DNA from: Cyclobacterium sp. 1_MG-2023
GTDB lineage: Bacteria; Bacteroidota; Bacteroidia; Cytophagales; Cyclobacteriaceae
Assembly (NCBI RefSeq): GCF_030546805.1
Contig: NZ_JAUOPC010000014.1
Coordinates: forward strand, 112,836 to 176,835
Length of the DNA stretch: 64,000 nt
Direction: 5' to 3'
Each line of letters starts with the position of its first letter. The first letter of the stretch is position 1. The position numbers were made by a program, and so were the translations under genes. Of the stretch, positions 1 to 8,760 are shown piece by piece. The notes below the pieces were generated by a model. It searched no databases. It had not been told where the DNA came from and worked only from the letters and a program-made list of their open reading frames with translations.

Positions 1-1
1 T

Positions 2-469
2 AAAGAAAAGTATGACAGGATTCGGTGGGATAATGATGAGGAATTATTCAAGAAATGGTGTGAGGGAAAAACAGGTTACCCCATGGTAGATGCTGGCATG
101 CGTGAACTAAATACCACCGGATACATGCACAATAGAGTAAGAATGCTTACCGCTAGTTTTCTAACGAAGCATCTTTTAATAGACTGGCGTTGGGGTGAAG
201 CCTATTTTGCAAGCAAACTTCTCGATTATGAATTGGCTTCCAACAATGGCGGCTGGCAATGGGCCGCAGGTACCGGTACAGACGCTCAACCCTACTTTCG
301 GATTTTTAATCCGGAATCTCAAATGAAAAAGTTTGATAAGGATAAAAAATACGTTAAAAAATGGATTCCGGAATATGAAACCTCAGCCTATCCTGAACCG
401 ATTGTAGATCACAAGCAAGCAAGAGAAAGAGCGCTAGAGACCTATAAAAAAGCTTTAGATGCAGAATAG
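2..469 (+). CDS. phr: Deoxyribodipyrimidine photolyase / cryptochrome family, C-terminal part
   Basis: The reading frame is open from base 2, so this is the 3' part of a gene that begins before the window; the first internal ATG at 83 is not its start. About 155 residues remain, covering the end of the FAD-binding domain. The stretch YMHNRVRM and the block GWQWAAGTGTDAQPYFRIF are hallmarks of photolyases, where this region packs against FAD and contributes to the electron-transfer tryptophan chain. Photolyases use blue light to split pyrimidine dimers in DNA. The lysine-rich tail ending near residue 155 is typical of bacterial class I enzymes. The family is certain. The substrate (CPD or 6-4 lesion) cannot be decided without the N-terminus. 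Confidence 0.93.
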   Translation, partial: KEKYDRIRWDNDEELFKKWCEGKTGYPMVDAGMRELNTTGYMHNRVRMLTASFLTKHLLIDWRWGEAYFASKLLDYELASNNGGWQWAAGTGTDAQPYFRIFNPESQMKKFDKDKKYVKKWIPEYETSAYPEPIVDHKQARERALETYKKALDAE

Positions 470-500
470 TGAAAGGATAATATAATTTTGGTTACCAATA

Positions 501-1172
501 CTATTCTTTGATAAGGTGCTGGTCGAATCCCAGTTTTACCAATTGTTCGAAAGCCTGCCAAACTTCCTGTGGAATCTCTTGTTCTATTTGAAAACCCAGC
601 TTTGGATACTCCTTGATCCTTTGCAAATCACCCACCATGGACTGGATCACAATGCCCATTGAGATTTCTTCATTTGGATAATTATCAAAACTGATATTAG
701 GACTTGTAACCGTTACAGATTTTTCCGGCCAATTCTTTTTAAAGGTGGCATATGACCTTCTTTCCATATAGGGTTTTTGGACGATAATAAATCGATTAAA
801 ATCCAGTCCTTTCTCTTTAATAATCTTTTGGGTAAACTGGATATTTTCTCCGGTATTGGTAGACTTGTTTTCTACGATAATGCTGGATTCAGGCACCCCC
901 ATATTCAATGCAATTTTAGCGAATTTATCTGCCTCGGTTTCCTCCCATACCCCAAGTGTGAAATTACCTAAGCCACCTGAAAGTATTAAATAGTCTGCCA
1001 TGCCTGCAAGCCATAATTGAGCTCCACGCTCCGCCACTCTGGTATCATGACTACCTAAAACAAAAATCGCATCGGCTTTATTTAAAGTATGGTTTACCTG
1101 GTGATAATCCCATAGCACTTTCGTCAAAGTTTTTATTTCTGAGGTTATTGCTGGTTGTATTTTATCGAGCAT
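501..1172 (-). CDS. YdcF/SanA-like DUF218 domain protein
   Basis: This 223-residue protein carries the DUF218 fold. ADAIFVLGSHD at about residues 34-44 is the first strand with its acidic loop, DYLILSGG the second strand, and ENKSTNTGEN the conserved E-x-x-S-x-x-T-x-x-N motif near residue 101. FIIVQKPYMERRS matches the strand that precedes the conserved R-R-x pair. Relatives include E. coli YdcF, which binds S-adenosylmethionine, and the envelope proteins SanA and ElyC; biochemical roles are poorly settled. There is no signal peptide, so a cytoplasmic location is likely, as for YdcF. The gene is convergent with the photolyase gene, with a 31-bp gap. Confidence 0.85.
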   Translation of the reverse strand: MLDKIQPAITSEIKTLTKVLWDYHQVNHTLNKADAIFVLGSHDTRVAERGAQLWLAGMADYLILSGGLGNFTLGVWEETEADKFAKIALNMGVPESSIIVENKSTNTGENIQFTQKIIKEKGLDFNRFIIVQKPYMERRSYATFKKNWPEKSVTVTSPNISFDNYPNEEISMGIVIQSMVGDLQRIKEYPKLGFQIEQEIPQEVWQAFEQLVKLGFDQHLIKE

Positions 1173-1336
1173 CTCTTTGTAATTATTAATTTTTAAAATC
1201 TATTCGACATGGTAATTTTACCACTGAACCCACCAAATTACCTGTAAATTTCAAAAATGATATATTTTTTCAGCTAAATTTAAAAAGCCGAACGATAATT
1301 GTTAAATTGATGCCCTAAAATCACACTAACAACATC

Positions 1337-2569
1337 ATGATATCAAGAAGGAAATTAATCAAGCGCTTGGCCTCTCTACCTGTTTTGGGAGGATTGGCAG
1401 GTAGTACTACTTTATTGGCCGAATCTCTACCATCCGCTACAGAAGCTGTAGCGAAGAGGGATTTAATTAAAGAATTAGGTTTAAGAACCTTTATCAATGC
1501 AGCCGGAAATTACACCTCCATGACGGCATCATTAATGCCGCCTGAAGTAATGGAGACTATTAATCTGGCTTCCAAAAAATACGTTTTGCTAAACGATGTT
1601 CAAGACAGGGTGGGCGAAAAAATTGCCAAACTTTGCCATTCAGAAGGTGCGATGGTTACAGCCGGTTGCTGGTCTGCCTTGGTTTTAGGTATGGCAGGTG
1701 TATTGACAGGAAAGGATGCCAAAAAGGCGGCAAAACTCCCCTTCCTTGAAGGTACCGGAATGAAATCAGAGGTTATCCTCCAAAAAAGTCATGCGAATGG
1801 ATACCATCATGCACTGACCAACACTGGAGTTAAGCTGATATTTATTGAAACCAAAGAAGAGTTAGAAGCAGCCATTAACGAAAAAACTGCCATGATGTGG
1901 TTTTTAAATCGTGAGGCTCCTGTTGGGAAAATCAAACATGAAGAATGGGTTGCAATCGCTAAAAAGCATGGCATTCCTACCATGAATGACATTGCAGCGG
2001 ATGTCCCTCCGGTAGAGAATTTATGGAGATTCAATGACATGGGCTTTGACTTGGTAGCCATATCCGGAGGAAAGGCCATGGCTGGACCACAGAGTGCCGG
2101 GATTTTGATGGGCAAAAAACACCTGATAGAAGCAGCTAGAATCAGTGCCCCGCCTAGGGGAGGGAATATTGGTCGTGGACAAAAAGTTAATAAAGAAGAA
2201 ATTTTGGGCATGTACATGGCCTTGGAAACTTTCATTAACAGAGACCATGATAAAATTTGGGAAACCTGGGAAAACAGGGTTGCTTTGATCGATGGAGCCA
2301 TTGCCGACATCCCAGGGATAAGCACTGAAGTGGTCATTCCTGAGGTCGCCAATCACAATCCATCCCTGAAAATTTCATGGGAAGGTACTCAGCATGATTT
2401 TTCTGCCAAGGATTTGGGGGCCGATCTTAGAGATGGAGATCCTTCCATCGAAACCATTGATTGGGAAGAACCTAAAAGCTTAAGGCTAACTGTTTTTATG
2501 TTGGAAAAAGGACAAGATAAAATTGTAGCCAAAAAGTTAAAAGATGCTTTAACCAAAAGAACTGCCTAA
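1337..2569 (+). CDS. SelA-like PLP-dependent enzyme with twin-arginine signal
   Basis: The 410-residue protein starts with MISRRKLIKRL followed by a short hydrophobic stretch, which fits a Tat export signal (S-R-R-x-L-x-K). The rest resembles the selenocysteine synthase (SelA) / aminotransferase class V fold. LRTFINAAGNYT near residues 49-60 is the typical N-terminal entry, MNDIAADVPP near 216-225 supplies the PLP-contacting aspartate region, and AISGGKAMAGPQ holds the probable Schiff-base lysine K246. SelA-like proteins outside selenocysteine synthesis act on amino-sugar acids or amino acids, and no selenium genes are near. The substrate is unknown. The odd feature is the likely export of a PLP enzyme. 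A hairpin follows the stop codon. Confidence 0.85.
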   Translation: MISRRKLIKRLASLPVLGGLAGSTTLLAESLPSATEAVAKRDLIKELGLRTFINAAGNYTSMTASLMPPEVMETINLASKKYVLLNDVQDRVGEKIAKLCHSEGAMVTAGCWSALVLGMAGVLTGKDAKKAAKLPFLEGTGMKSEVILQKSHANGYHHALTNTGVKLIFIETKEELEAAINEKTAMMWFLNREAPVGKIKHEEWVAIAKKHGIPTMNDIAADVPPVENLWRFNDMGFDLVAISGGKAMAGPQSAGILMGKKHLIEAARISAPPRGGNIGRGQKVNKEEILGMYMALETFINRDHDKIWETWENRVALIDGAIADIPGISTEVVIPEVANHNPSLKISWEGTQHDFSAKDLGADLRDGDPSIETIDWEEPKSLRLTVFMLEKGQDKIVAKKLKDALTKRTA

Positions 2570-2611
2570 TAAAAGCTATTTCTAGCAAGGCTATTTACAA
2601 GTACAGAATGG

Positions 2612-2655
2612 ATCCGGCCGCATTAGTTATAGTGACTAATCGCGCCGGATTTATT
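2612..2655 (+). terminator. Hairpin after the SelA-like gene
   Basis: Arms atccggc (2612-2618) and gccggat (2644-2650) pair perfectly, and inside them attagt (2622-2627) pairs with actaat (2635-2640). A T-rich run follows. It sits 42 bp past the stop codon of the SelA-like gene, as expected for an intrinsic terminator. Confidence 0.6.
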
Positions 2656-2950
2656 CTTTCCGGGTAACCTTCTCCATGGTTAGGTTTTACCTTGGAAGAC
2701 CTAGAGGTATTTTTGAAAAGATCTGAGAAAAATAGACTTTCTATTCATTGAAAATCAAGACCTAGAATAGCTTCCATTTAGACCTAATTACTAATTTAGT
2801 CAATTAATATCAAGCATAAAAAAAATTCAAAACTGAGCCTTTCTGCTTCTACTGAGTAAACCTCATCAAATAAAAAAGGTCAAACATTCATAGTTTTTTA
2901 CTGTTGCCGATGGTTTCTGATATTCTATATTTATTATTGTAAGATTTTCT
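2656..2950. other. Intergenic region before the phosphatase gene
   Basis: Together with the terminator this leaves about 380 bp without a gene. The DNA is very A+T rich. A minus-strand frame over 2866-3132 runs mostly inside the next gene and has no family signal. The region presumably carries the promoter of the SpoIIE-type phosphatase operon; I could not pick a convincing promoter. Confidence 0.4.
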
Positions 2951-5020
2951 ATGGTGAAGTTACCCCAAATACAAAGAGGAAAAATATACATCCTCCTGGC
3001 TGTCCTATCTTGGATGGGTTTGCTGCTGGTCAATTTGATCAGGGTATTTGGGGAAATCAACCAAATGGAAGGGGTCATTAGCAAGGAAATCACATGGGTC
3101 CTTGAAATTCTATTTTTTATATGGCTATACATCTATTTCAATGATTCAATTAAGAAAAATGAAAATCGAAATTTTATTGATTTTATTTGGAGGCCCGCAT
3201 CCACAGGTTTAATAGCTACAGGTACGTCTTTTCTCATTATTTTCTTTTATTATCTCCTGGGGGATTCGAGACTGTCGAAAGATCTCCTTTTGATGAATTT
3301 CTTCTATCATGTGAATTTCGCCGTGGTTTCCATTTTTCTAATTTCCACAACCTTAAGTTGGAAGCACCTTATTCTCTATCAAAAAAGCAAGGCCATTGTG
3401 CAGCAATGGCAAGCTTATGAGGTGATTTTACTAATCAGTATGTTCTTTGTGCTGATCAGCCAGGCCAGTTTCAATTATGGTTTTATGTTTGGATTGATCT
3501 TTTTGATCATCTATGGCGCCATACTTTCCATCAATTTAAAGTGGATTCCATACTTGACCTTCAGGGAAAAATGGAAATCCATTCTATTTATGGTGATTAT
3601 TATTGCCTGCACGGTATACCTTTTCTTCCGTTTGGTTTCCTACACTCAACAAAACATCCATTTTGTTAACCTTTCTGAAAACCTCTTTCTCCTGGGACTT
3701 TTTGTGTTCGTGCTATTGTATGCAGTATTTAGCTTATTGGTGACATTATTTAACCTACCAACATCTTCGGTATTTGAACAAAAACTTACTGAGGCGATAA
3801 GCTTCCAAAAGCTTAGCCAATCTATTAAGCCGGGAGAAAATGAAGAGCAGGTATTGGATATTTTGATGGACAGCTGCATGAGTGCAGCCTATGTAGATGC
3901 AGGTTGGCTGGAATTGCACCCTTCCGAGCCGGAAGAATCATCAAAAATTCAGTTACAAAAATTTATTAGCAATGGCGAAAGGCAGGAGGTGCTGGAATTG
4001 TTAAGAAAAGTAGAGCCATTCGCCTCTTATTTAACCAAACGATCTGGGATAAAAAAGGAATACCTTTATGGGCAAATACCGCATGAAACCTACAAATCGG
4101 TGTTGCTACTTTCTGTTTCGGTAAATAAAAAATCCCTTGGAGACATTTTCCTATTGAAGGAAGTCAAGGATGGCTTCAACAAAGAAATGATTAATATTAT
4201 CACAACCTTTGTTGGCCAAACCTCCATATCCATAGAAAATCACCGATTGCTAAATGAAGCCATCAAAAATGAGCGATACCGAGAAGAACTGGAAATTGCT
4301 CAAAGGGTACAAAGAAGTCTACTCCCTTCGGAATTACATCACAATAATAGTTTTGAGATTGATGGTTTCTCTGCCGCTGCAGATGAGGTAGGAGGCGATT
4401 ATTATGAGACCTTTCGCTTTGATAATGAAAACTTTGCATTAATCATTGGGGATGTTTCCGGAAAAGGAACTTCTGCGGCATTCAATATGTCACAAATGAA
4501 AGGAGTGTTTCACAGTTTGGTACAATTAAATCTCTCCCCAAAAATCTTTTTATCCAAAGCCAACAGTGCCCTAAGCCGTTGTTTGGAAAAAAACAACTTT
4601 ATAACTACTACGTATTACACCATCAACACTTCAATGAAAGAAATTCATTTTGCGCGAGCAGGACATTGTCCTACCCTATTTTATTCGCAGGGAAAAGGTT
4701 GCTCTCGCTTTCTGAATATCAAAGGCATGGGGCTTGGAATAGTTAGAAATGAGGGATATGAAAATTACTTGGAAGAGGGCTATTTGAAGTACCAACCGGG
4801 AGATGTTATGGTAATGTATACCGATGGAATAGTGGAAGCCAAAAATCAGGAAAATCAAGAATTTGGTTACGATAAATTAAGGCTTTTACTGGATCAATAT
4901 AAGGCCTTATCGGCAAGAGAGATAAAAAGTAAGATTGTAGATGAAGTTTATGATTTCGTTGGTAGAGAGACCCTGCCGGATGACGATTATTCCATTTTGG
5001 TCATCAAATTTAATGCATAA
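2951..5020 (+). CDS. Membrane-anchored SpoIIE/RsbU-type PP2C phosphatase
   Basis: The 689-residue protein has about eight hydrophobic segments in residues 10-265, a GAF-like region at about 275-440, and a PP2C/SpoIIE phosphatase domain from about 450 to the end. Catalytic-core motifs are visible: ADEVGGDYYE and IIGDVSGKGTSAAF carry metal-binding acidic residues, ARAGHCPTLFY follows, MYTDGIVEA carries another aspartate, and LPDDDYSILV closes the domain. Such enzymes dephosphorylate an STAS anti-sigma antagonist and so switch on a partner protein. The next two genes encode exactly such an antagonist and a kinase, spaced 31 bp and then overlapping. The membrane part probably senses an envelope or small-molecule signal; which one is unknown. 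Confidence 0.93.
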   Translation: MVKLPQIQRGKIYILLAVLSWMGLLLVNLIRVFGEINQMEGVISKEITWVLEILFFIWLYIYFNDSIKKNENRNFIDFIWRPASTGLIATGTSFLIIFFYYLLGDSRLSKDLLLMNFFYHVNFAVVSIFLISTTLSWKHLILYQKSKAIVQQWQAYEVILLISMFFVLISQASFNYGFMFGLIFLIIYGAILSINLKWIPYLTFREKWKSILFMVIIIACTVYLFFRLVSYTQQNIHFVNLSENLFLLGLFVFVLLYAVFSLLVTLFNLPTSSVFEQKLTEAISFQKLSQSIKPGENEEQVLDILMDSCMSAAYVDAGWLELHPSEPEESSKIQLQKFISNGERQEVLELLRKVEPFASYLTKRSGIKKEYLYGQIPHETYKSVLLLSVSVNKKSLGDIFLLKEVKDGFNKEMINIITTFVGQTSISIENHRLLNEAIKNERYREELEIAQRVQRSLLPSELHHNNSFEIDGFSAAADEVGGDYYETFRFDNENFALIIGDVSGKGTSAAFNMSQMKGVFHSLVQLNLSPKIFLSKANSALSRCLEKNNFITTTYYTINTSMKEIHFARAGHCPTLFYSQGKGCSRFLNIKGMGLGIVRNEGYENYLEEGYLKYQPGDVMVMYTDGIVEAKNQENQEFGYDKLRLLLDQYKALSAREIKSKIVDEVYDFVGRETLPDDDYSILVIKFNA

Positions 5021-5051
5021 ACTTATAATAGCTTAAAACGTATAATTGAAT

Positions 5052-5396
5052 ATGTTAACTATAAATAAGACGGCTGAAAAAAGCCATATAACAATTGCCC
5101 TGCAAGGAGAAGTGGATGCCAGCAATTCAGTAGAGCTGGATGAGGTGATACAGGAGGCTTTAGATGACAACATCAAGAATATATTGGTGGATGGCACTGA
5201 TCTCCAATATATATCCTCTGCAGGTTTGGGCGTGTTCATGTCCTATTTGGAGGATTTTAATGAACACAACATCTTATTTATAATTTATGGTTTAAATGAG
5301 AAGGTCATGAACGTCTTTCATATCCTTGGTCTTGACCAATTGATTACGATAATAGACAGCCGGGAAGAAGCCGAAAAATTAGTCCATGAAGCATGA
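5052..5396 (+). CDS. STAS-domain anti-sigma factor antagonist
   Basis: About 114 residues form a single STAS domain: the ITIALQGEVDASNSVELDE strand-helix start, then DGTDLQYISSAGLGVF, where the S-S-A-G-L segment holds the phosphorylatable serine of RsbV/SpoIIAA proteins. I chose ATG at 5052; a TTG two codons earlier (5046) is a less likely start. It lies between the phosphatase and the HATPase kinase, so it is almost certainly the shared substrate of the two. In the family the unphosphorylated form binds the kinase and frees a sigma factor or other target. Confidence 0.92.
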   Translation: MLTINKTAEKSHITIALQGEVDASNSVELDEVIQEALDDNIKNILVDGTDLQYISSAGLGVFMSYLEDFNEHNILFIIYGLNEKVMNVFHILGLDQLITIIDSREEAEKLVHEA

Positions 5397-5802
5397 ATTA
5401 AAGTTATATTGTGAAAAAAGTCGGCTGTCGGAATTAAGAACATTTATTACAGAAGTTCTCTCCACAACTAGCTTAAATGATATCAGCCAGAATCAATTGA
5501 TATTGGCTGTGGAGGAAGTATGTGCCAATCTTATCATCCATTCTCATGATTGTAACCCAAATAGTTATATCTCACTCAAGGTTAGACTAAGCGATGACAA
5601 TATCGTCTTTGAGATCAGGGACTCAGGAAAAGCTTTTGACTTAAAAAAATACAAGTCTCCGGAGGTCAATTCGGTAGTTAAAGAAAAACGAAAAGGAGGG
5701 CTGGGTTTACTGTTGGTAAGGAAAATAATGGATAAAATAGAATTTGAGACCAACCATTCTATCAATACCTGCCGCCTGATAAAAAAACTCAATTCCAAAT
5801 AA
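5386..5802 (+). CDS. RsbW/SpoIIAB-like serine kinase, HATPase anti-sigma factor
   Basis: A 138-residue GHKL ATPase domain of the RsbW type. VEEVCANLIIHSH at about residues 43-55 is the N box, with N at the Mg-ATP site. FEIRDSGKAFD (about 76-86) is the G1 box with D-x-G-x, and KGGLGLLLV (about 105-113) is the G2 box and ATP lid. The gene overlaps the STAS gene by 11 bp, indicating translational coupling. Its expected role is to phosphorylate the STAS serine and to sequester an unidentified target. No sigma factor gene lies nearby, so the output is encoded elsewhere or is not a sigma factor. Confidence 0.92.
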   Translation: MKHELKLYCEKSRLSELRTFITEVLSTTSLNDISQNQLILAVEEVCANLIIHSHDCNPNSYISLKVRLSDDNIVFEIRDSGKAFDLKKYKSPEVNSVVKEKRKGGLGLLLVRKIMDKIEFETNHSINTCRLIKKLNSK

Positions 5803-5891
5803 ATGTTAAATCCCTTCACTTATCCGGGGCAACAACCCAAATTGTGGGGTAAAATTTGTAACATTGCAGATTAAATTGTTCCAATTGTCCT

Positions 5892-7901
5892 ATGAATTTG
5901 AAGCATATATATTTCCTTTTGGTAGGAATTTTATTTGCAAGTGCCTCTCCGGTTCCTGATCTAATCAAGGAAACAAATCTACCGTCGGACTATCTTTTAA
6001 AAATTAATGATGAGGCCTCTTATTCTGAAGAATTTTTATACGTACTAAATAAAAACCGACAACAAGAGGACAGGCCGATCAGCAAGGAGGATTTTGATCA
6101 AAATTTTGAACTGTTTGTTGATTACAAATTAAAAGTGAAACATGCCATGGATTTGGGCATGCACCAAACAGAAGCTTTTAAAGATGAATTCGCTGCTTTT
6201 AAGGAGGAGTTGAAAAAACCCTATCTTCTGGAAAATTCCCTGACTGAAGGTGAATTAAGGAAAGCCTACAGCAGAATGCAAGAAATTGTAAAGGCCAGTC
6301 ATATACTTTTCAAGTTTCCTCAAAACGCATCTAAAGACGATTCTATAGCCGTCTATAAAATGGCAATGAAAGTTAAGGCCGAAGCGGAAGCAGGTGCTGA
6401 TTTCCACCAACTGGCGGCAGCTTATTCTGAAGATCCTTCTGCGAGCAGTAATAAAGGAGACCTTGGATATTTTACTGCCTTGCAAATGGTCTTGCCCTTT
6501 GAAGAAGCAGCCTACAATTTAAACCCCGGAGAAATATCTGATCCTGTCATAACTGATTATGGTTATCATATTATCAAACTGGAAGACCGCAGACCCAACC
6601 CCGGACAACTCCATGTTTCACACCTTTTGATTCGTTCAGGAGAAAATAAAGAAGATCAGGAAGACCAAATTGCGCGAAATAAAATCAACCAAATACATCA
6701 ATCCCTTCTTGCAGAGCCATCTATATGGCCCGAGTTAGTGAATACCTATTCTGAAGATGATGCCAGCAAAGCGAATAAAGGAATGATTCCATGGTTTGGA
6801 GTGGGTTCCTTAGTCCCTGAATTTGAACAGGCGGCCTTCTCATTAAAAAAGAAGGGTGATTTCTCAGCCCCTGTGAAGACAAATTATGGTTACCATATCA
6901 TTCGTCTGGAAGGTTTCAAACCGGTACCGCCCTTTGAGGAGGTTCTTCCTAAAATCAAGTCTAGTATTCTGAGAGACAGCAGGTCAAAAATGATTCAAGA
7001 GCAAGTTTTGGCGATGCAAAAAGCTAAGTTTAAAGCAGTTGAAAATCGGCCACTAATCGCTAATCTTAAAGCTACCTTTACCAAATTAAAGGGAAGCCCT
7101 AATGCTGAACTTTATAAAGCCTTGGAGGCACTGAGCAAAACTAGTATACATCCAATTATTCAATCCGATTGGAAAGAGGCAACCTTGGGAGATTTTATCG
7201 AATTTATTAAAAATTCAGACCCAAAGGGGGGCAATTTTCTTAAGGCTAATTTTGATAAGGTTTATGCCGATTTTACTACCCACCTTTTCTCCAAATGGGA
7301 AGAAGAGTACATTTATGAAAACAACTTAGAATACCGGCAATTAGTCAATGAATACAAGCATGGCATGTTGTTATTTGAGTTGATGAACAATGAAGTTTGG
7401 CAAAAAGCTTTGGAAGACAGTGCGGGACAGATGGCCTATTTTGAAAATAACAGGGATCAATACCTTTGGAAAAAACGAGTAAAAGCACTAGTACTCCATT
7501 CAAAGAATGGACAGGATCTATCAGAAGTTGCCAATTGGCTAAAGGAAAAATCGCTTACAGAGGGCTTATCCAATGAACTAAACGTGAAATTCCTAGAAAA
7601 GAATCCATTGCTTTTTACTGTAAATCAAAAAATTTACGAAATAGATAAAAATGAATTGTTTACCGGGCTAGATTTAGAGCAAAGGTTTCATGAGCTGAAA
7701 CGAAATAATGAAAGCATTCTACTCGTTTTAGGAGAAACCTTGCCTGCCAGGCAAAAGCAATTTGGAGAAACTCGAGGAAAGTTAATTCAGGATTACCAAC
7801 AGTTTTTAGAAAAACAATTACTTACTGAACTTAAACAAAATTATAACATCCAGATCAATGAGGATGAGAAGGAAAAAATATATCGATCACTTGTTCAATA
7901 A
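5892..7901 (+). CDS. Periplasmic peptidyl-prolyl isomerase with two parvulin domains
   Basis: The 669-residue protein begins with a signal peptide (about residues 1-19). Two parvulin (PpiC-type) domains follow at about 133-232 and 238-345. Each opens with a HILF/HLLI strand and closes with the G-Y-H-I-I strand typical of the fold; GDLGYF and GMIPWFGVGSL are the flap regions. The long C-terminal half (350-669) is helical and unassigned. It is expected to help outer-membrane and secreted proteins fold. It is the first gene of a three-gene operon of related chaperones; its 3' end overlaps the next gene by 44 bp in another frame. Confidence 0.92.
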   Translation: MNLKHIYFLLVGILFASASPVPDLIKETNLPSDYLLKINDEASYSEEFLYVLNKNRQQEDRPISKEDFDQNFELFVDYKLKVKHAMDLGMHQTEAFKDEFAAFKEELKKPYLLENSLTEGELRKAYSRMQEIVKASHILFKFPQNASKDDSIAVYKMAMKVKAEAEAGADFHQLAAAYSEDPSASSNKGDLGYFTALQMVLPFEEAAYNLNPGEISDPVITDYGYHIIKLEDRRPNPGQLHVSHLLIRSGENKEDQEDQIARNKINQIHQSLLAEPSIWPELVNTYSEDDASKANKGMIPWFGVGSLVPEFEQAAFSLKKKGDFSAPVKTNYGYHIIRLEGFKPVPPFEEVLPKIKSSILRDSRSKMIQEQVLAMQKAKFKAVENRPLIANLKATFTKLKGSPNAELYKALEALSKTSIHPIIQSDWKEATLGDFIEFIKNSDPKGGNFLKANFDKVYADFTTHLFSKWEEEYIYENNLEYRQLVNEYKHGMLLFELMNNEVWQKALEDSAGQMAYFENNRDQYLWKKRVKALVLHSKNGQDLSEVANWLKEKSLTEGLSNELNVKFLEKNPLLFTVNQKIYEIDKNELFTGLDLEQRFHELKRNNESILLVLGETLPARQKQFGETRGKLIQDYQQFLEKQLLTELKQNYNIQINEDEKEKIYRSLVQ

Positions 7902-8760
7902 ATCATTGCTGGCCGCAAGCCTTATGCTTTTCATGTCTTCTTGTGATTTATTCAAGATGAAAAATGAGGAAGAAGACCCGGACAATATGATTGTGGCTAC
8001 GGTAGGTAATGCAAATCTGTACCATTCAGATATTGACCATATTAGCAGAGAGATGTCTCCCGATCTAGATTCTGCGGAACTGGTCAACCGATACATTCAA
8101 AGCTGGGTAAAGAAGCAGTTGGTAATCAAAGAGGCGGGTCAAAACTTAACCATAAATGAGGCTGAGATAAACAGAAAACTGCTGGACTATAGGTATGCCC
8201 TAATCGCTTATGAGTATGAAAAAAACTACGTGGAAGAAGAATTGAATAAAGAGGTTACCCAAGCAGAAATAGAAGAGTATTACCAAAACAACAATAAAAA
8301 CTTCGCTTTAAAGGAAATCATTGTCCGAACAAACTTTGTGAAGCTTGAAAAAGATTTGCCACAAAGACGACAGTTGGAGCGTTTGCTCAATAGTGATGAG
8401 GAAAGCAAAAAACAAGAACTTAAAGATTTTGCCATCCGGTATGCAAACAATTATTTTATGGAAGACTCCACTTGGATCAACTTTGACGATATAATTTTAA
8501 ATACACCATTAACCAAAAATAACAATCATGTACAATTGATCAGAAATGAAAAATTGATCCATGTGGATGACGAAACTTATGCCTATTATTTTAAAATTTT
8601 GGAATACAGGTTACAAGACCAGGTCCCACCCTTGGAGTTTGTGAAGGATGAGATTTCCAAGATTATTGTTAATAAAAGGAGAGCAGAAATAGCCGAAAAA
8701 TTAAAAAGAGATATTTACAACAATGCACTTAAAAACAATGAGTTTACCATATATGAATAA
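7858..8760 (+). CDS. SurA/PpiC-like chaperone lipoprotein lacking a clear parvulin domain
   Basis: The 300-residue protein has a lipoprotein signal ending in LFMSSC (cysteine about residue 29), followed by acidic residues (NEEEDPD). The body resembles the helical N-terminal chaperone region of SurA/PpiD proteins (NRYIQSWVKKQLVIKEA, and E-I-E-E-Y-Y-Q-N-N-N before the position where a PPIase domain would start), but I see no parvulin H-I-L-x motif. It overlaps the preceding isomerase gene by 44 bp and the following one by 8 bp. A chaperone role at the membrane is inferred from this context. Alternative starts just inside the overlap (for example 7864) are possible. Confidence 0.85.
   Translation: MRMRRKKYIDHLFNKSLLAASLMLFMSSCDLFKMKNEEEDPDNMIVATVGNANLYHSDIDHISREMSPDLDSAELVNRYIQSWVKKQLVIKEAGQNLTINEAEINRKLLDYRYALIAYEYEKNYVEEELNKEVTQAEIEEYYQNNNKNFALKEIIVRTNFVKLEKDLPQRRQLERLLNSDEESKKQELKDFAIRYANNYFMEDSTWINFDDIILNTPLTKNNNHVQLIRNEKLIHVDDETYAYYFKILEYRLQDQVPPLEFVKDEISKIIVNKRRAEIAEKLKRDIYNNALKNNEFTIYE

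Noticed and set aside
1807..2352. 181-codon minus-strand frame inside the SelA-like gene
   Set aside because: It is antisense to a gene with clear family motifs and has no recognisable motif itself.
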